DNA of 60,994 nt from Halosimplex carlsbadense 2-9-1 (GTDB taxonomy: Archaea; Halobacteriota; Halobacteria; Halobacteriales; Haloarculaceae): assembly GCF_000337455.1 (NCBI RefSeq), contig NZ_AOIU01000031.1, forward strand, positions 135,595 through 196,588, written 5' to 3'. The notes under the pieces were generated by a model. That model was not told the DNA's origin. It searched no databases and was given only the letters and a program-made list of their open reading frames with translations. Positions 37,754 through 46,116 of this stretch are shown here, in pieces. The position numbers were made by a program, and so were the translations under genes. Each line of letters starts with the position of its first letter. The stretch's first letter is position 1.

Positions 37754-37760
37754 GTTTATC
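37754..37760 (+). promoter_or_regulatory. TATA-like box for the oxidoreductase-epimerase-flippase operon
   Basis: The sequence gtttatc is centred 27 bases before ATG 37784 and fixes that start against the longer frame to 37634. Confidence 0.5.
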
Positions 37761-37783
37761 TCCGCGTCCGGCGACTGTCGGGT

Positions 37784-38830
37784 ATGACTGCACTGGCCGT
37801 GGGGGTCGTCGGCGCCGGTTGGATGGCGACCGACTACCACATCCCGGCCTTCTCAGACCACCCGCGGACGACCGTCGTCGGCTTCGCCGAACGGGACGAC
37901 GCCCGCCGCGACGAAGTCGCCGGAACGACCGGCCTCCCCGGGTATACCGACGCCGCCGCGCTGTTCGGCGCCCACGACCTCGACATCGTCAGCATCTGTA
38001 CGCCACCCAGCACGCACGAATCGATCTTCCTCGACGCCGTCGACCACGGCTGCCACGTACTCTGCGAGAAACCGCTTGCCATCACGGCCGAGAGCGCGCG
38101 GCGGATGGCCGACGCGGCCGCCGAGGCCGGCGTCGTCACCCAGGTGGGCTATCTCCACCGCTACTACGAGAACTACCGGCGCGCGCTCCGCCTGCTCGAC
38201 GAACACCTCCTCGGCGACATCGTCGAGGTGACGGTGGCACACCACTCGGCGCCGCCGTCACAGGGCTGGTACTACGACCCGACGATCTCGGGCGGCGGCG
38301 TCGCTCGCGACCTCCTGCCCCACTCGCTGGACGTGCTGTTCGAGGTCTTGGGGGAAGACCCGGCGGTCACCGACGCTTCGGTCCGGCACCTCCGCGACCG
38401 CGCGGTGGAGGACGCCGCCCGCGTCTCACTCGACTTCGACGGCGTGCCCGTCCACCTCTCGACGACGTGGACCCAGACCGAAGGCGTCTCGCGGTTCATG
38501 GTCGTCGGAACCGAGGGCTGGCTCGAACTCGACGCCGAGCGCCTGGAGGGCGACGTGTTCGGCCGCCCGTTCGCCTTCGAGGGGGGACAACTCCCGATCG
38601 TCGACCTCGGTATCGCGGACCTGTTTCCCGCGAACGACGAGGACGCCCACACCGCGCGGATCCACGACTTCGCCGACCACGCCGCCGCGGGCGACACCGA
38701 CACCGCCGCGCCCGCGAGCCGCGGCGTCGCCGTCGCCGAGGTGATCGATTCCGCCTACGAAACCGCCGGGGTCGAGTGGCACGGCGCCGAACCCGACACC
38801 GACGGTCCACCGGCGGAGGGACGACGGTGA
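37784..38830 (+). CDS. Gfo/Idh/MocA-family sugar oxidoreductase
   Basis: A predicted NAD(P)-dependent dehydrogenase acting on a sugar or nucleotide-sugar. Of 348 residues, the Rossmann domain opens with GVVGAGWMATDYHIP (about 7-21), followed by DIVSICTPPSTH and the signature CEKPL (about residue 88-92). The C-terminal alpha/beta domain (about 125-340) contains GGGVARDLLPHSLD with the candidate catalytic His. It is the first gene of a tight unit: its stop overlaps the GTG start of the epimerase gene by four bases. Such enzymes make or modify unusual sugars for surface polysaccharides. Confidence 0.9.
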   Translation: MTALAVGVVGAGWMATDYHIPAFSDHPRTTVVGFAERDDARRDEVAGTTGLPGYTDAAALFGAHDLDIVSICTPPSTHESIFLDAVDHGCHVLCEKPLAITAESARRMADAAAEAGVVTQVGYLHRYYENYRRALRLLDEHLLGDIVEVTVAHHSAPPSQGWYYDPTISGGGVARDLLPHSLDVLFEVLGEDPAVTDASVRHLRDRAVEDAARVSLDFDGVPVHLSTTWTQTEGVSRFMVVGTEGWLELDAERLEGDVFGRPFAFEGGQLPIVDLGIADLFPANDEDAHTARIHDFADHAAAGDTDTAAPASRGVAVAEVIDSAYETAGVEWHGAEPDTDGPPAEGRR

Positions 38831-39780
38831 ACGTCCTCGTCACCGGCGCGACGGGCTTTATCGGACTGAACCTCCTCCACGCCCTCGACGAGGGCGCGAC
38901 CGGGGACGGGACGATCGACCCGGTCGCGATGGTCAGGCCGTCGACCTCGACGGCCCGCCTTCCCGAGGGGACCGAGACCGTAACTGGAGACCTGCGCGAC
39001 CCCGAGTCGCTGCGGGCGGCGATGGTCGAGACCGACGCCGACGCCGTCGTTCACCTCGGCGCGGCCGTCTACGATACCTCGGAGATGGCGGGCACCAACA
39101 CCGCCGGGACCGAGAACCTCGTGGACGCGGCCGCCGCGGCCGACATCGACCGGTTCGTCTTCGTCTCCACGATCGGGGCGCACCCGGACGTGCCCGCCGA
39201 CGCCGGATCGCCGTACCAGCAGTCGAAAGTCGAGTCCGAGGCGCTGCTGTTCGGCCGGGACCACCCCTTCGCGGTGTCGGCGCTGTATCCGACGTACATC
39301 TTCGGCCCACGGGACTACCGGCTGACGCGCTACGACGTGGTGCGGGTCATCGCCGCCAACCGCCTCCTCGTCCCGCCGCTGTACACCCACGACGAGTACA
39401 ACATCGTCCACGTCGCCGACGTGGTCGACAGCCTCGTCCACTGTCTGACCGCCGACCGCGACGACGCGGCCGGCCGCCACCTCGTCACGGGCCCGAACCT
39501 CACCAACGGCCAGGTGTTGCGAACGATCGCTCGCCACGCGCCCGGGAACTGCACGGTTCTCGGCGTCCCCTACTCGCTCACGCGCTGGGGGATCAAGCCC
39601 GCGATGGACCTGCTGTACCGCGTCGGCGTCTCGCCGGTGCCCGGGGAGGGATTCCTCGAACGCGGCGACTTCGGGACGGTCGCGCCGCCGCTGGAATCGC
39701 AAGCGCCGGTCGAAGGGCGGTCGTGGGAACGCGCGCTGGCCGACACCGTGGCCTGGTACGAACGGGTCGGGCTGCTCTGA
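38827..39780 (+). CDS. NAD-dependent epimerase/dehydratase (extended SDR)
   Basis: Predicted nucleotide-sugar modifying enzyme, 317 residues. The cofactor motif TGATGFIG is at about 7-14 and the catalytic Tyr-x-x-x-Lys is in SPYQQSKVESE. LYPTYIFGPRDYRLTR is a substrate-loop feature of extended SDRs. A GTG start at 38827 is used, giving a GTGA overlap with the gene before it; the same frame stays open far upstream but only as a shadow of that gene. The flippase gene starts one base after the stop. Confidence 0.9.
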   Translation: MNVLVTGATGFIGLNLLHALDEGATGDGTIDPVAMVRPSTSTARLPEGTETVTGDLRDPESLRAAMVETDADAVVHLGAAVYDTSEMAGTNTAGTENLVDAAAAADIDRFVFVSTIGAHPDVPADAGSPYQQSKVESEALLFGRDHPFAVSALYPTYIFGPRDYRLTRYDVVRVIAANRLLVPPLYTHDEYNIVHVADVVDSLVHCLTADRDDAAGRHLVTGPNLTNGQVLRTIARHAPGNCTVLGVPYSLTRWGIKPAMDLLYRVGVSPVPGEGFLERGDFGTVAPPLESQAPVEGRSWERALADTVAWYERVGLL

Positions 39781-39781
39781 G

Positions 39782-41251
39782 ATGCGCGGTCGTGGTCCCA
39801 GGGGCACGCTCGCCCCGCCGCCGCTCCGCCGGACGATGAACCTCGCCCGCGCCAGCGGCCTGCTGTTCGCCGTCGAACTCGTCAACACGGCCCTGGGCTT
39901 TTTCGGCACCGTCTACTTCGCCCGCGAACTCGGCGCGACGGCGCTGGGCGTGTTCTTCCTCTTCGAGGCGACGCTGTACACGATGGCCACCGTCGTCGAC
40001 TTCGGCCTGCGCGGCGCCGTCGAGAAGCGGATCAGCGCCGGCGACGACCCCGCGCGGATGTTCGGCGCGGCGCTCGCGTTGAAGCTCGTGCTCATCGCCG
40101 TCGTCTCGACGGTCGTCCTCGCCGCGCGCGAGCCGCTGGCCGCGTATATCGGGGTCGACCTCGCGCTCGAACTCGTCGCGGTCGTCGCCGTCTTCGAGCT
40201 GTCGATGCTCGCCGTCCACGTCCTCCACGGTGAACTCAGGGTCGCCCAGACCGCCGTCCTCCACTTCCTGCGCAGTCTCACCTTCGTCGTCGTCGCCGTC
40301 TCCCTCCTCCGGCTGGACTACGGCGTCCGCGCGCTCGTCTACGGCCTGCTCGTGAGCTACGGCCTCCTGCTCGTGACGGCGACGCTGCGCCTGGAGACGC
40401 CGCTCGCGATGCCCGGCCGCCGCCACCTGCGCTCGCTGTACGACTACGCGAAGTTCAACGGCATCTGGGGGCTCGGAGGCCACGTCTACAACTGGATGGA
40501 CGTGATCGTCATCGGCCTCTTTCTCTCCCAGGCGGCCGTCGGCGCCTACGAGCTGGCCTGGCGGCTGACGACGACGGCGATCATGTTCAGCACCGTCTTC
40601 GCCCGGGCGCTGTTCCCCCAGCTCAGCGCTTTCGAGGCCGACGGCGCCACCGAGAGGCTCTCGGCGCTCGTCTCCGATTCGCTGACGACCTCGCTGTTGC
40701 TCATCCTCCCCTCGGTCGTCGGCATCGCGCTGCTCTCGCGAGAGCTGCTCGGCGTGATCTTCGGGCCCGAGTACGTGATCGCCGCCGGCGCGTTCGTGAT
40801 CCTCATCGTCGAGAAGGTCCCCCAGGCCGCGAACCTCGTCCTCGACAAGGGGATCCAGGCGTTCGACAAACCGAAGTACGGCGCCATCGCGACGGTCGTC
40901 TCGCTGTCGATGAACGTCGCGCTCAACCTCGCGCTCGTCCCGCGGCTCGGCCTCGAAGGCGCCGCGCTCGCGACGCTGATCTCCGTCGTCGTCAACACGG
41001 CGATCCTCGCCTACTACTTCCGGCGGCTCCTGCCGGTCCGGTTCCCGGTCGACGACATCGCCTGGTGTTCGCTCGCCGCGCTCGTCATGGGCGGCGCCAT
41101 CGTCGCGGTGACGCGCGTCCTCGTCGTCGACACGCCGCTCGGGCTGATCGCCGTCGTCGCCGTCTCGGCGGCCGTCTACGGGGCGGGCGTGCTGGCGTCG
41201 CCGTCGCTCCGGGAGAAAGTGCTCGGCGGGATGCGGAGCGCGATGGGGTAG
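39782..41251 (+). CDS. Polysaccharide flippase (Wzx/MOP superfamily)
   Basis: Predicted to translocate a lipid-linked oligosaccharide across the membrane. The 489-residue protein has about 14 hydrophobic helices in the layout of polysaccharide-biosynthesis transporters (YFARELGATALGVFFLFEA near the start, then YDYAKFNGIWGLGGHVYNWMD in the middle). The start at 39782 lies one base after the epimerase stop. An in-frame ATG at 39836 (MNLARASGLLF) directly before the first helix is equally possible, as the 18 residues between are basic. It ends the three-gene operon and is convergent with the next gene. Confidence 0.9.
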   Translation: MRGRGPRGTLAPPPLRRTMNLARASGLLFAVELVNTALGFFGTVYFARELGATALGVFFLFEATLYTMATVVDFGLRGAVEKRISAGDDPARMFGAALALKLVLIAVVSTVVLAAREPLAAYIGVDLALELVAVVAVFELSMLAVHVLHGELRVAQTAVLHFLRSLTFVVVAVSLLRLDYGVRALVYGLLVSYGLLLVTATLRLETPLAMPGRRHLRSLYDYAKFNGIWGLGGHVYNWMDVIVIGLFLSQAAVGAYELAWRLTTTAIMFSTVFARALFPQLSAFEADGATERLSALVSDSLTTSLLLILPSVVGIALLSRELLGVIFGPEYVIAAGAFVILIVEKVPQAANLVLDKGIQAFDKPKYGAIATVVSLSMNVALNLALVPRLGLEGAALATLISVVVNTAILAYYFRRLLPVRFPVDDIAWCSLAALVMGGAIVAVTRVLVVDTPLGLIAVVAVSAAVYGAGVLASPSLREKVLGGMRSAMG

Positions 41252-41269
41252 CCGGGTGCCGACCGTGGA

Positions 41270-42742
41270 TCAGGCCGATTCGACCCGATAGACCACGCCC
41301 CCGGTCTGAGAGAGCGGCCCCTCGGCCAGCGACGCGCGCGTGCCGAGGACGTAACTGTCGTTGCCGTCGACGCCCAGCGAGAGGACCTGGATGTCCAGCG
41401 CGTCGCGGTCGGCGAACTGTAGCTCACGGACCGGCCACTGGCCCGACCCGCTCGGATCGGCGACGAGCAGGCGGCCGGCCGGCGCCTCGAAGGAACTCGT
41501 GAAGACGCCGAACAGATACGAGTCGGCGATGGCCGACACCGACCCGGTGTGGACGTGCCCGCCGATGACGGCAAACCCGACCGCCCGGTCGTCGGCGAAG
41601 TGGGGGAACTCCAGCACCGGGTCGACCAGCGGTTCGCCCCGTTCGGATTCGTCGACGCAACCCTCGTCGCTGCTCGTCCCGGTCTGGGGGTCGTGACAGT
41701 GCAGCCCCTCCCTGAGCGGCCAGCCGTAGTTGGCCCCGCGTTCGATGACGTTCACTTCCTCCCACTGGGCCTGGCCCACGTCGCCGACGATCAGCCGGTC
41801 ACCGCTGAAGGCCATCTTCCAGGGGTTTCGCAGGCCCCAGGCGTAGTATTCGTCGTGGCCCTCGGTCCCGACGAGCGGGTTGTCTTCGGGGATCCCGTAG
41901 GGTCGTTCGCCGCCATCGACGTCGACACCGTCGTCGCCGCGTCCGACCGGCGGCGCGTCGGGCGAGCCGCCGTCCACGTCGATCCGGAAGATTCCCCCTT
42001 TGAGCGTGCCGGTCAGGTCCTGGCCGTTGAAGGGGCTGAGCCCGTCGCCGAGCGCGCCGTAGAGGTAGCCGTCCGGTCCGAACTCGACCGTCCCGGCCTG
42101 GTGGATCGGCCGGGGCCAGGGCAGGTCCATCAGCACCCGCTCGGTGTCGGGGTCGACGCCGTCGCCGTCGTCGTCGGCGGTGAACTCCGAGAGCCGCTCG
42201 CGGTGGTCGAGGTCCTCGTCGTCGCTCGGTGCGCTGTAGCGGACGAACAGCCGCCCGTTGTCGGCGAACTCGGGGTGGAAGGCCGCGCCCAGCAGCCCGC
42301 GCTCGTCGTAGGAGACCCAGTTCGGCAACCCCTCCCCGACGGCGACCAGCCGGTCGGTCAGGTCGAGGAACGGCTCCTCGGCCAGCCCGTCGTCGTCGAG
42401 GACGTGCATCGTCCCGACCTGGTCGAGGACGAACCGCCTGTCGGTCCCGTCGTCGGCCGTCACGAGCGCGCTGGGCGAGACCAGCCCGGTCGCGACCTCC
42501 GCCAGCCGCACCGTCGGTCCGGGTTCGAAGTACGGCTCCGGCGCGTCCGTCGCCGGTGGCTCCGTCGTCGCGGTCCCCTCCGGCGTGTCCGTATCGTCCC
42601 GTCCCTCGCCGCTTCGGCCGTCGAGCGAACACCCGGCCAGCGCACCGGCGACACCGGTGGCCGCGAGGGTCCGCAGCACGGACCGTCGCGTTCGTCGTTC
42701 GGGGTCACCGCGCGTGGTTCCCGACCCGTCCCGTGAATTCAT
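41270..42742 (-). CDS. PQQ-dependent aldose sugar dehydrogenase-like Tat lipoprotein
   Basis: Predicted extracytoplasmic six-bladed beta-propeller of the soluble glucose/aldose dehydrogenase family. The 490-residue protein has a Tat signal (TRRSVLRTLAATGVAG, then AGC lipobox), a Thr/Pro spacer and the propeller (about 80-485). Family motifs are DERGLLGAAFHPEF, QAGTVEFGPDGYLYGALGDG and WGLRNPWKMAF. The longer acidic loop between blades (SDEGCVDESERGE) is unusual. An AT-rich box on the minus strand (about 42765-42771) fits ATG 42742. It is an isolated gene among polysaccharide genes; PQQ binding is inferred from the family. Confidence 0.85.
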   Translation of the reverse strand: MNSRDGSGTTRGDPERRTRRSVLRTLAATGVAGALAGCSLDGRSGEGRDDTDTPEGTATTEPPATDAPEPYFEPGPTVRLAEVATGLVSPSALVTADDGTDRRFVLDQVGTMHVLDDDGLAEEPFLDLTDRLVAVGEGLPNWVSYDERGLLGAAFHPEFADNGRLFVRYSAPSDDEDLDHRERLSEFTADDDGDGVDPDTERVLMDLPWPRPIHQAGTVEFGPDGYLYGALGDGLSPFNGQDLTGTLKGGIFRIDVDGGSPDAPPVGRGDDGVDVDGGERPYGIPEDNPLVGTEGHDEYYAWGLRNPWKMAFSGDRLIVGDVGQAQWEEVNVIERGANYGWPLREGLHCHDPQTGTSSDEGCVDESERGEPLVDPVLEFPHFADDRAVGFAVIGGHVHTGSVSAIADSYLFGVFTSSFEAPAGRLLVADPSGSGQWPVRELQFADRDALDIQVLSLGVDGNDSYVLGTRASLAEGPLSQTGGVVYRVESA

Positions 42743-42920
42743 ACCGACACGAAGCGGGCACAGGGTTTAACGGTTGCCGATAGGACCGTATTTTCCACGC
42801 ATTTACTCCGATTCTCGGTGTATTACCTACCCAGTGACGGAGAATGCGAGCCACGTAGCGACCGTTAGGTGCCGAAACCTGTCCCGATAGGCAGTACTAT
42901 AGCCAGGTTTGACATAGCAC

Positions 42921-42928
42921 GCTTATGG
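42921..42928 (+). promoter_or_regulatory. TATA-like box for the nucleotidyltransferase-glmS operon
   Basis: The sequence gcttatgg is centred about 29 bases before ATG 42954. A second AT-rich box (gtactatag) lies at about 42893-42901. Confidence 0.45.
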
Positions 42929-42953
42929 CTCGCTACGCGGACGGAGGACGGAT

Positions 42954-44120
42954 ATGCGGACGGTGATCCTCGCGGCGGGGCGGGGCGGTCGGCTCGGCCC
43001 GCTGACCGAGATGCGGCCGAAGCCGATGCTGCCCGTGGCCAACCGGCCGATCCTCGAATCGGTCGTCGAGGCCGCCGTCGACGCCGGTGCCGACGAGATC
43101 CTGCTCGTCGTCGGCTACCGGCACGACCGCATCCAGGACCACTTCGGCGACGGCGACGACTGGGACGCGACCGTCCGGTACGTCGTTCAGGACCACCAGA
43201 TCGGGGCCGCACACGCCCTCTCGCTGGCGGCGTCGGCGGTCGACGGCCCGTTCGTCGCGCTGCACGGCGACCGTCCGGTCGACCCCGCGCTGATCGAGCG
43301 ACTGGTCGAACGCTACGAGCGGTCCGAGCGCCCGAGCGTCGCCGCCGCGCGCTCGCAGCGCCCGACCGAGTACGGGTCGGTCGAACTCGACGGCGAGTCG
43401 GTCGTCGGCGTCTCCGCCGAGCCGACCGACGACCCGCCGTTCCTCGTCAACGCGGGCGCGTACGTCTTCGACGAGCGCGTGTTCGACGCCGTCGAGGCGG
43501 CCGACCCCGACGCCCGGAGCCACCTCGACCTTGGGATGGCGACGGCGTTGCAGTCGCTGGCCGACGACGGGCTGCTCACCGCGGTCGTCGACGGCGGCGA
43601 CGTGCGGGACGTGACCTACCCCTGGGACTTGCTGTCGGCCAACGCCGCTCGACTCAGGGACGGCGGGAGTACCGGCGTTCCGGAAGGCGTTCACGCGACG
43701 GCCTCCGTCTCCGGCGACACCGCGCTGGCGGAGAGCGTCTCGGTCGGCTCGCACACGTCGGTCCTGGCGGGGACGGCGCTCGGGCCGAACGTCCGCGTCG
43801 GCTCGAACGTCACGCTCTCGAACTGCATCGTCATGGCGGGCGCTGAGATCGGTCACGGCGCGGCCCTGTCGGACTGCGTCGTCGGCGAGTCCGTCTCGGT
43901 CGGGCCGAACGCGACCGTCGAAGGCGGCGAGGCCGACGTGGTCGTCGACGGGCGCGTCCACGACGACGTGCGACTGGGCGGCGTACTCGGCGACCGCACG
44001 ACGCTCCGGGGCAACGTGACCGTCCTCCCGGGGACTGTCGTCGGCTGTGACGTGCGGGCGGACGCGGGGACCGTCCTCGACGGTCGGATCGACTCGCGGG
44101 ACACGGTTCGGAGAGGGTAA
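42954..44120 (+). CDS. GlmU-like sugar-1-phosphate nucleotidyltransferase with left-handed beta-helix
   Basis: Predicted to activate a sugar phosphate, probably to UDP-GlcNAc or dTDP-glucose type products. The 388-residue protein has an N-terminal nucleotidyltransferase domain (1-230) with LAAGRGGRLGPLTEMRPKPM (6-25), and a C-terminal hexapeptide-repeat beta-helix (about 245-385) with repeats such as VSVGSHTSVLAG and ALGPNVRVGSNV. The gene for GlmS begins 2 bases after the stop, so the two probably make an amino-sugar nucleotide together. Whether the beta-helix carries an active acetyltransferase cannot be decided. Confidence 0.88.
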   Translation: MRTVILAAGRGGRLGPLTEMRPKPMLPVANRPILESVVEAAVDAGADEILLVVGYRHDRIQDHFGDGDDWDATVRYVVQDHQIGAAHALSLAASAVDGPFVALHGDRPVDPALIERLVERYERSERPSVAAARSQRPTEYGSVELDGESVVGVSAEPTDDPPFLVNAGAYVFDERVFDAVEAADPDARSHLDLGMATALQSLADDGLLTAVVDGGDVRDVTYPWDLLSANAARLRDGGSTGVPEGVHATASVSGDTALAESVSVGSHTSVLAGTALGPNVRVGSNVTLSNCIVMAGAEIGHGAALSDCVVGESVSVGPNATVEGGEADVVVDGRVHDDVRLGGVLGDRTTLRGNVTVLPGTVVGCDVRADAGTVLDGRIDSRDTVRRG

Positions 44121-44122
44121 TC

Positions 44123-45922
44123 ATGTGTGGAATCATCGGCTACGTCGGCGACGAATCGGCCCAGCCGCGCCTCGTGAGCGGGCTGCAGAAACTGGAGTAC
44201 CGCGGGTACGACTCGGCGGGGATCGCCCTCGCCAACGGCGACCTGAGCGTCACCAAACGCACCGGCCTGGTCGGCGACCTCGACCTGCCCGCCTCGTCCC
44301 CGCAAACGATCGGGATCGGGCACACCCGCTGGAGCACGCACGGGCCGCCGACGGACGCCAACGCTCACCCCCACACCGACTGTACCGAGCGGGTCGCGGT
44401 CGTCCACAACGGGATCGTCGGCAACTACGACGACCTGCGCGCCGAGCTACCGGGTCACACCTTCCGTAGCGAGACGGACACCGAAGTGGTCGCCCACCTC
44501 GTCGAGGAGGCGTTGGCCGAGGGCCAGGACCTCCCCGAGGCGGTCGCGAGCGTCACCGAGCGCATGGAAGGGAGCTACGCGCTGGGCGTCGTCGCCGCCG
44601 GCTTCGACGGGATCGTCGTCGCCCGGCGGGCGAGCCCGCTCGTCGTCGGCTACGGCGAGGGCGAGAACTTCGTCGCCAGCGACGTGACGCCGCTGCTGGA
44701 ACACACCCGGTCGGTCTCCTACCTCGAAGACGGCGACGTGGCCGTCGTCACCCGCGACGGGATCACCGTCGAACACGAGGGACAGCCGGTCGAGCGCGCC
44801 CGCCACACCATCGAGTGGGACGCCAACGCGGCCGAGAAGGGCGGCTACGACCACTACATGCTCAAGGAGATCCACGAACAGCCCCAGTCGCTCCGCCAGG
44901 CCATCGCCGGGCGGATCGACGACTACGAGGACCGGGTCGACCTGGACCTCTCGCTGTCCGACTCGTTCCTGCGGGACGTCGAGGAGGTCCAGCTCGTCGC
45001 CTGTGGGACCTCCTATCACGCCTGCCTGTTCGGCAAGCAGCTGATAGAGTCGCTCGCCGACGTGCGCGCGACCGTCGAGTACGGCAGCGAGTACGCCGTC
45101 GGCAGCGGTCGCACGCCCGACCGGACGCTCGTGATCGGCGTCAGCCAGAGCGGCGAGACCGCCGACACCCTGCGCGGGCTCCGCGCGGCCCGGCGCTCGG
45201 GCATCCGGACGCTCGGGGTCACCAACACCGTCGGGTCGACGGTCGCCCGCGAGTGCGACGACGCCGTCTACATCCAGGCCGGGCCGGAGATCGGCGTCGC
45301 CGCGACCAAGACCTTCGGCTCGCAGGTCGTCACGCTCGCGCTACTGGCGGTCGCCGTCGCCGACGCACGGGGCGAACTCGACCCCGACCGCGCCCGGGAC
45401 CTGCTCGACGACCTCCAGCGGCTCCCCGGGGCCGTCCAGGGCGTTCTCGACGACGAGGAGACGATCAGGGACGTGGCCGAGCACTACGCCGACGGCGATT
45501 CGTTCTTCTTCGTCGGCCGGCAGTTCGGCTCGCCGGTCGCCCTGGAGGGTGCGCTGAAGCTCAAGGAGATCTCCTACGACCACGCCGAAGGGTTCCCGGC
45601 CGGCGAACTCAAACACGGTCCGCTCGCGCTCGTGACCGAGAACACGCCGGTGCTCGCCCTGCTGACCGAGGGCGCTCGCCCCGACGAGACCGCGAACAAC
45701 GTCCGCGAGGTCCAGGCCCGCGGCGCGCCCGTGATCGCCTTCTCCTCGGCGACCCGTGGCGAGGAGGACGTGGCCGAGCAGTTCTCGATCCCGGACCTCG
45801 GACTGCTGGAGCCGCTGGTCGCTAACGTCTACCTCCAACTGTTCGCCTACCACCTCGCCAACAGCAAGGGCCGCCCCATCGACAAGCCGCGCAACCTCGC
45901 CAAGAGCGTCACCGTCGAGTGA
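44123..45922 (+). CDS. glmS: Glutamine-fructose-6-phosphate aminotransferase (isomerising)
   Basis: Makes glucosamine-6-phosphate from fructose-6-phosphate and glutamine, the first step of amino-sugar synthesis. Of 599 residues, the N-terminal glutaminase has catalytic Cys2 (MCGIIGYVG), with LEYRGYDSAGIAL and GIGHTRWSTHG. Two SIS sugar-isomerase domains follow (about 280-420, VACGTSYHACLFGKQL; about 450-590, FVGRQFGSPVALEGALKLKE). The C-terminus KSVTVE is typical of GlmS. It is co-transcribed with the GlmU-like gene. Confidence 0.97.
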   Translation: MCGIIGYVGDESAQPRLVSGLQKLEYRGYDSAGIALANGDLSVTKRTGLVGDLDLPASSPQTIGIGHTRWSTHGPPTDANAHPHTDCTERVAVVHNGIVGNYDDLRAELPGHTFRSETDTEVVAHLVEEALAEGQDLPEAVASVTERMEGSYALGVVAAGFDGIVVARRASPLVVGYGEGENFVASDVTPLLEHTRSVSYLEDGDVAVVTRDGITVEHEGQPVERARHTIEWDANAAEKGGYDHYMLKEIHEQPQSLRQAIAGRIDDYEDRVDLDLSLSDSFLRDVEEVQLVACGTSYHACLFGKQLIESLADVRATVEYGSEYAVGSGRTPDRTLVIGVSQSGETADTLRGLRAARRSGIRTLGVTNTVGSTVARECDDAVYIQAGPEIGVAATKTFGSQVVTLALLAVAVADARGELDPDRARDLLDDLQRLPGAVQGVLDDEETIRDVAEHYADGDSFFFVGRQFGSPVALEGALKLKEISYDHAEGFPAGELKHGPLALVTENTPVLALLTEGARPDETANNVREVQARGAPVIAFSSATRGEEDVAEQFSIPDLGLLEPLVANVYLQLFAYHLANSKGRPIDKPRNLAKSVTVE

Positions 45923-46086
45923 GCGGCCGCTGACCCCGTCAGTCCGACGGGTCGATCCCGCATCCGACCGTTCGTATCCGGTTCGTATCCCTTCGTAACT
46001 GGTTCGATTATTGCACCGAGGACACTATTTGTCATAGTACGTGGGGCGTATTCTGATTCGATCTGGACAGTTGTCGGAGAAAGAGT

Positions 46087-46095
46087 GATATAAAC
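46087..46095 (+). promoter_or_regulatory. TATA box for the LamG gene
   Basis: A clear gatataaac box is centred 26 bases before ATG 46117. Confidence 0.65.
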
Positions 46096-46116
46096 GCGAA
46101 GCTTAAAGGACACAGC

